Assembly: GCA_027349615.1 (NCBI GenBank)
Contig: DAIEML010000113.1
Location: 1 to 7,509 of the forward strand
DNA: 7,509 nt
Origin: Ignavibacteriales bacterium
GTDB taxonomy: Bacteria; Bacteroidota; Ignavibacteria; Ignavibacteriales; Ignavibacteriaceae
Direction of reading: 5' to 3'
Both the position numbers and the translations under genes were made by a program. Every line of letters starts with the position of its first letter. The stretch's first letter is position 1. Below the pieces are notes generated by a model that had not been told where the DNA came from, searched no databases, and saw nothing but the letters and a program-made list of their open reading frames with translations. Below are positions 5,192-7,509 of this stretch, piece after piece.

Positions 5192-6352
5192 ATGTATAAA
5201 AGAGGTTTTGTTTTTGCAGCTGCTTGTTTAGGAATGCTTCTATTCGGAATCGTAATGATATCGCTCGGCACGATAAATACTTTTCTTACTTCCAAATTTC
5301 ATTTGGATCAACTAACTGTTGGCTCATTGGCCGCACTGCTTCCAATTGGAATTCTTTTAGGTTCTTTATTATTCGGTCCAATCGTTGATAGATATAGTTA
5401 TAAAAATTTATTAATCGTTTGCTCTTTATTAATTTTTATTGCTTTCGAAGGAATTGCGTTCGCTTCTTCTTTTTTTATTTTGCAGTTATCATTCTTCCTA
5501 ATCGGTTTTGGCGGCGGAATAATAAACGGAGGAACAAATGCGTTGGTTGCTGACATAAGTTCCGAGAGCAAGGGTTCTAATTTAAGTTTGCTCGGTGTTT
5601 TCTACGGAATTGGTGCACTTGGAATGCCGGCGGTTACTGCGTTGCTTTCAAAATATTTTCCTTACGAAACAATAATAAAAGGCACTGGATTGATAGTTTT
5701 AATTCCGGTGGTTTACTTTTTTCTAATTAAATTTCCTCTGCCAAAACAGCCGCAAGGATTCCCAATCAAAAAAGCATTTGAATTGATTAAGGAAAGTTCA
5801 CTTTTACTTTTAGGTTTTATTTTATTTTTTGAAAGCGGCTTGGAAGGGAGCGTTAACAATTGGAGTACAACCTATTTCGATAAAGCTATCGATCTTACAC
5901 CTAATAATGCTTTGATTACTCTAACGGTTTTAGCAATTAGTTTAACTGTAACAAGATTTATTCTTGGCGGAGTGCTAAAAAAAATTCCTTCTTTCATCGT
6001 ACTCTACATGTGTATGATTTTTGCTTTTACAGGCAGTTTTATTCTTCTAATTGGAACTGATTTCGTTTCTGCAATTTTTGCAATGATATTTTTAGGAATA
6101 GGATTCGCTGCCGCCTTCCCTGTAATTTTAGGATACATTGGTGAAATCTATAAAAATCTTTCCGGAACAGCATTCAGTATTGCGTTGGTGATTGCTCTTT
6201 TGGGCAATACTCTTTTGAACTACACTATTGGCGCTGTTTCGCAATCATATGGAATTCAAAAATTTCCTGTGATATTAATTATTTCTCTATTATTAATGTT
6301 TCTTCTCTTATCAATTTCATTAAAAAGAATTTCAACAAAAGTTAAAATTTAA
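5192..6352 (+). CDS. MFS sugar permease
   Basis: This 386-residue protein is a major facilitator superfamily transporter with about 12 membrane helices in two halves, split by the loop around 180-200 (KFPLPKQPQGFPIKK). The family motif A between helices 2 and 3 reads G62-P-I-V-D66-R67-Y-S-Y-K71, close to GxLaDrxGrk. Helix 4 carries GFGGGIINGGTNALVAD at 105-121, a pattern common in the fucose/glucose permease (FHS) type of sugar porters, and ESGLEGSVNNWSTTYF at 214-229 resembles helix 7 of that group. It most likely imports a sugar by proton or sodium symport across the inner membrane. It lies 24 bases after the ROK stop and 41 bases before the SIS start, so it should supply the substrate for these enzymes. 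The ATG at 5192 has no clear Shine-Dalgarno site. The exact sugar cannot be read from the sequence. Confidence 0.9.
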   Translation: MYKRGFVFAAACLGMLLFGIVMISLGTINTFLTSKFHLDQLTVGSLAALLPIGILLGSLLFGPIVDRYSYKNLLIVCSLLIFIAFEGIAFASSFFILQLSFFLIGFGGGIINGGTNALVADISSESKGSNLSLLGVFYGIGALGMPAVTALLSKYFPYETIIKGTGLIVLIPVVYFFLIKFPLPKQPQGFPIKKAFELIKESSLLLLGFILFFESGLEGSVNNWSTTYFDKAIDLTPNNALITLTVLAISLTVTRFILGGVLKKIPSFIVLYMCMIFAFTGSFILLIGTDFVSAIFAMIFLGIGFAAAFPVILGYIGEIYKNLSGTAFSIALVIALLGNTLLNYTIGAVSQSYGIQKFPVILIISLLLMFLLLSISLKRISTKVKI

Positions 6353-6382
6353 AAGTAAGAACTATAAAATTAATTATATTAA

Positions 6383-6388
6383 AAGGAG
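6383..6388 (+). promoter_or_regulatory. Strong ribosome binding site of the SIS gene
   Basis: AAGGAG lies 5 bases before the ATG at 6394. It is the only near-perfect Shine-Dalgarno site in this operon: the ROK and MFS genes have none. This fixes the SIS start and suggests that the SIS protein is made at a higher rate than the two upstream proteins. Confidence 0.75.
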
Positions 6389-6393
6389 CTGCG

Positions 6394-7155
6394 ATGCTTG
6401 CTAAACAATGGTTAGATAATGCGCGAAATGTAATGGACAAAATTGAATCGACACAAATGGAAAATATTAAAAAGGCTGCTGAAATTATGGCAGATACAAT
6501 CCAAGTCGGGCGATGGGTTCATACTTTTGGTTGCGGACATGCAACTTTACCGATTGAAGAAATGTATCCTAGGATTGGTGGATTTGTCGGTTTTCATCCA
6601 ATGATTGAATTACCTTTAACATTCTTTACAAATATTGTTGGAGGAATGAGCGTTCATCAATTTGTTTTTTTGGAACGTGTAGAAGGATACGGTATCGAAA
6701 TAATGAAGGGTTACAATTTTGATCAAAGAGATGTTATGTGGCTCTTTTCTCACTCAGGAATTAATAATGTTAATATTGACATCGCACTTGAATCAAAAAA
6801 GAAAGGAATGAAAGTAATTGTTTTTGGATCTGCTAAAGAAGCTGAGGGAAAACAAACACGTCATTCCTGCGGCAAAAATATTTTTGATCTTGCTGATTTA
6901 GTTGTAGATACTTGTGTACCGATTCAGGATGCTTCTGTTTCTCTAAAAAATCATGTCGATAAAATTGGACCGGTTTCTACTATGGCATTTGTTACAGCCG
7001 TTTGGATGACTGTTACAACTGTAGCTGAAATTCTTGAAGAAAGAAAAGTTAAACTTTATATTCATCCTTCGCATAATGTTCCTGGGGATCTTACTGCAAG
7101 GCAGCGCCTTGAAGAAGCATTAGCAGAATATAAGAATAGAATTACTGGTGTGTAA
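6394..7155 (+). CDS. SIS-domain phosphosugar protein (UPF0309/COG4821-like)
   Basis: This 253-residue protein is a single SIS domain of the UPF0309/COG4821 kind, predicted cytoplasmic. A helical N-terminus (1-40) precedes the first loop, TFGCGHA at 44-50, followed by the E-x-x-x-R-I-G-G segment at 57-63. The Ser-rich phosphosugar-binding loop is S119-H-S-G-I-N-N-V at 119-126. T155-R-H-S-C-G-K and the DLADLVVD strand at 165-172 are also typical, as is PVSTMAFVTAV at 193-203. SIS proteins isomerise, deaminate or cleave phosphosugars (GmhA, GlmS, MurQ) or act as sensors (RpiR); members of this branch have no established reaction. Being a single domain without a DNA-binding part, it is more likely an enzyme than a regulator. 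Its place after a ROK kinase and a sugar permease suggests that it acts on the phosphorylated product of the kinase. Confidence 0.87.
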   Translation: MLAKQWLDNARNVMDKIESTQMENIKKAAEIMADTIQVGRWVHTFGCGHATLPIEEMYPRIGGFVGFHPMIELPLTFFTNIVGGMSVHQFVFLERVEGYGIEIMKGYNFDQRDVMWLFSHSGINNVNIDIALESKKKGMKVIVFGSAKEAEGKQTRHSCGKNIFDLADLVVDTCVPIQDASVSLKNHVDKIGPVSTMAFVTAVWMTVTTVAEILEERKVKLYIHPSHNVPGDLTARQRLEEALAEYKNRITGV

Positions 7156-7322
7156 ATAATATTCACATTAGGAGCTTAAATTAAAATATTAATTGTGCCC
7201 AATAGCAATATAACGGAAAACTAATTTCAATTAGCAAACGTTTAAAGATTTCTTACGTCATATTCAAATAACTTTTGAATTAAACTAGGAATTGGTTTCC
7301 GCATTATATTAATTTTACATAC
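7156..7322. promoter_or_regulatory. Regulatory region upstream of the receptor gene, with LacI-type palindrome
   Basis: This 167-bp gap contains AAACGTTT at 7236-7243, a perfect palindrome with central CG like LacI/GalR-family operators. TAACTTTTG at 7269-7277 resembles the Bacteroidetes -7 element with one extra base, the same form as at 1283-1291, and would place the palindrome just upstream of the -33 region. A 7-bp inverted repeat, ATTCAAA (7262-7268) and TTTGAAT (7274-7280), overlaps it. No strong terminator follows the SIS gene, so some read-through into the receptor gene is possible. Confidence 0.4.
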
Positions 7323-7509
7323 ATGAAAAATTTTTTTCTAATTTACTTTGTTTTGATTTCACAGTTACTCATCGCACAAAATATTTTTAAAGCTCAAATA
7401 AATGATGAAAAAACCGGTCACCCGCTGATTGGCGTTAATGTTTACATCCCTCAATTGAAAAACGGTGCTGTATCCGATACGAGCGGATTGGCTGTAATCA
7501 AAAATATTC
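7323..7509 (+). CDS. Secreted CarboxypepD_reg-like protein, probable TonB-dependent receptor, N-terminal part
   Basis: The gene opens at the ATG at 7323 and runs off the right edge after 62 codons without a stop. Residues 1-19 are a signal peptide (MKNFF, hydrophobic core, ending LLIAQ). The mature part starts NIFKAQINDEKTGHPLIGVN and continues VYIPQLKNGAVSDTSGLAVI, the carboxypeptidase-D-regulatory-like fold that commonly precedes the plug of SusC-type and other TonB-dependent outer-membrane receptors in Bacteroidetes-group bacteria. The receptor call is inference: the plug and barrel lie outside the window, and the same domain also opens other exported proteins. Position after a ROK-MFS-SIS operon fits a receptor that brings the same substrate across the outer membrane. 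No Shine-Dalgarno site is visible. Confidence 0.65.
   Translation, partial: MKNFFLIYFVLISQLLIAQNIFKAQINDEKTGHPLIGVNVYIPQLKNGAVSDTSGLAVIKNI

Noticed and set aside
7156..7205. Hairpin after the SIS gene as a terminator
   Set aside because: The possible CACATTA/TTAATTGTG pairing needs a bulge and a long loop, is almost all A/T, and is not followed by a T-run.
7175..7230. Small ORF after AGGAGC in the SIS-receptor gap
   Set aside because: No ATG follows at a useful distance, and the nearest GTG frame stops after nine codons.
1..7509. Mobile element, CRISPR array, phage or defence genes
   Set aside because: No transposase or integrase motif, no regularly spaced direct repeats and no known defence domain were seen; gene order and composition look uniform.

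Overview
This AT-rich window looks like chromosomal DNA of a Bacteroidota/Chlorobi-group bacterium, most likely a member of the Ignavibacteria. The case rests on gene content and style: a family 9 glycoside hydrolase with the Ig-like N-terminal domain, a probable TonB-dependent receptor opening with a carboxypeptidase-D-regulatory-like domain, a TM2/DUF2752 gene pair, several starts without a Shine-Dalgarno site, and promoter-like TTG-N19/20-TA...TTTG elements. This is inference from the sequence; no marker gene is present to settle it.

Layout. (1) 1-310, minus: N-terminal part of a secreted GH9 cellulase/endoglucanase that runs off the left edge. (2) 508-1059, minus: an unrecognised 183-residue protein with a TTG start and one C-terminal membrane segment. 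(3) 1338-3364, plus: a tight four-gene operon of small membrane proteins (TM2, DUF2752, DUF4870-like) ending in an M48 zinc metalloprotease, with a Bacteroidetes-type promoter candidate in front and a long imperfect stem-loop over its stop codon. (4) 3467-3901, minus: a small exported HEAT-repeat protein whose start should be the ATG at 3901. (5) 3902-4213: a divergent regulatory region with a perfect 13-bp inverted repeat, an extra direct copy of its core, and a near-consensus promoter for the next operon. (6) 4214-7155, plus: a three-gene sugar operon made of a ROK-family kinase with altered active-site and zinc motifs, an MFS sugar permease and a SIS-domain protein like UPF0309/COG4821. (7) 7323-7509, plus: start of a secreted protein that is probably the matching TonB-dependent receptor; it runs off the right edge.

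How the genes may work together. The sugar operon plus the receptor would form a complete route: outer-membrane uptake (receptor), inner-membrane import (MFS), phosphorylation (ROK), then isomerisation or cleavage of the phosphosugar (SIS). The substrate cannot be read from the sequence. A candidate LacI-type operator core (AACGTTT with a central CG) occurs both in front of the ROK gene and in front of the receptor gene, which would tie them into one regulon. The TM2-DUF2752-DUF4870-M48 operon looks like an envelope or membrane-protein maintenance unit of unknown function. No mobile element, CRISPR array, tRNA or rRNA was seen.
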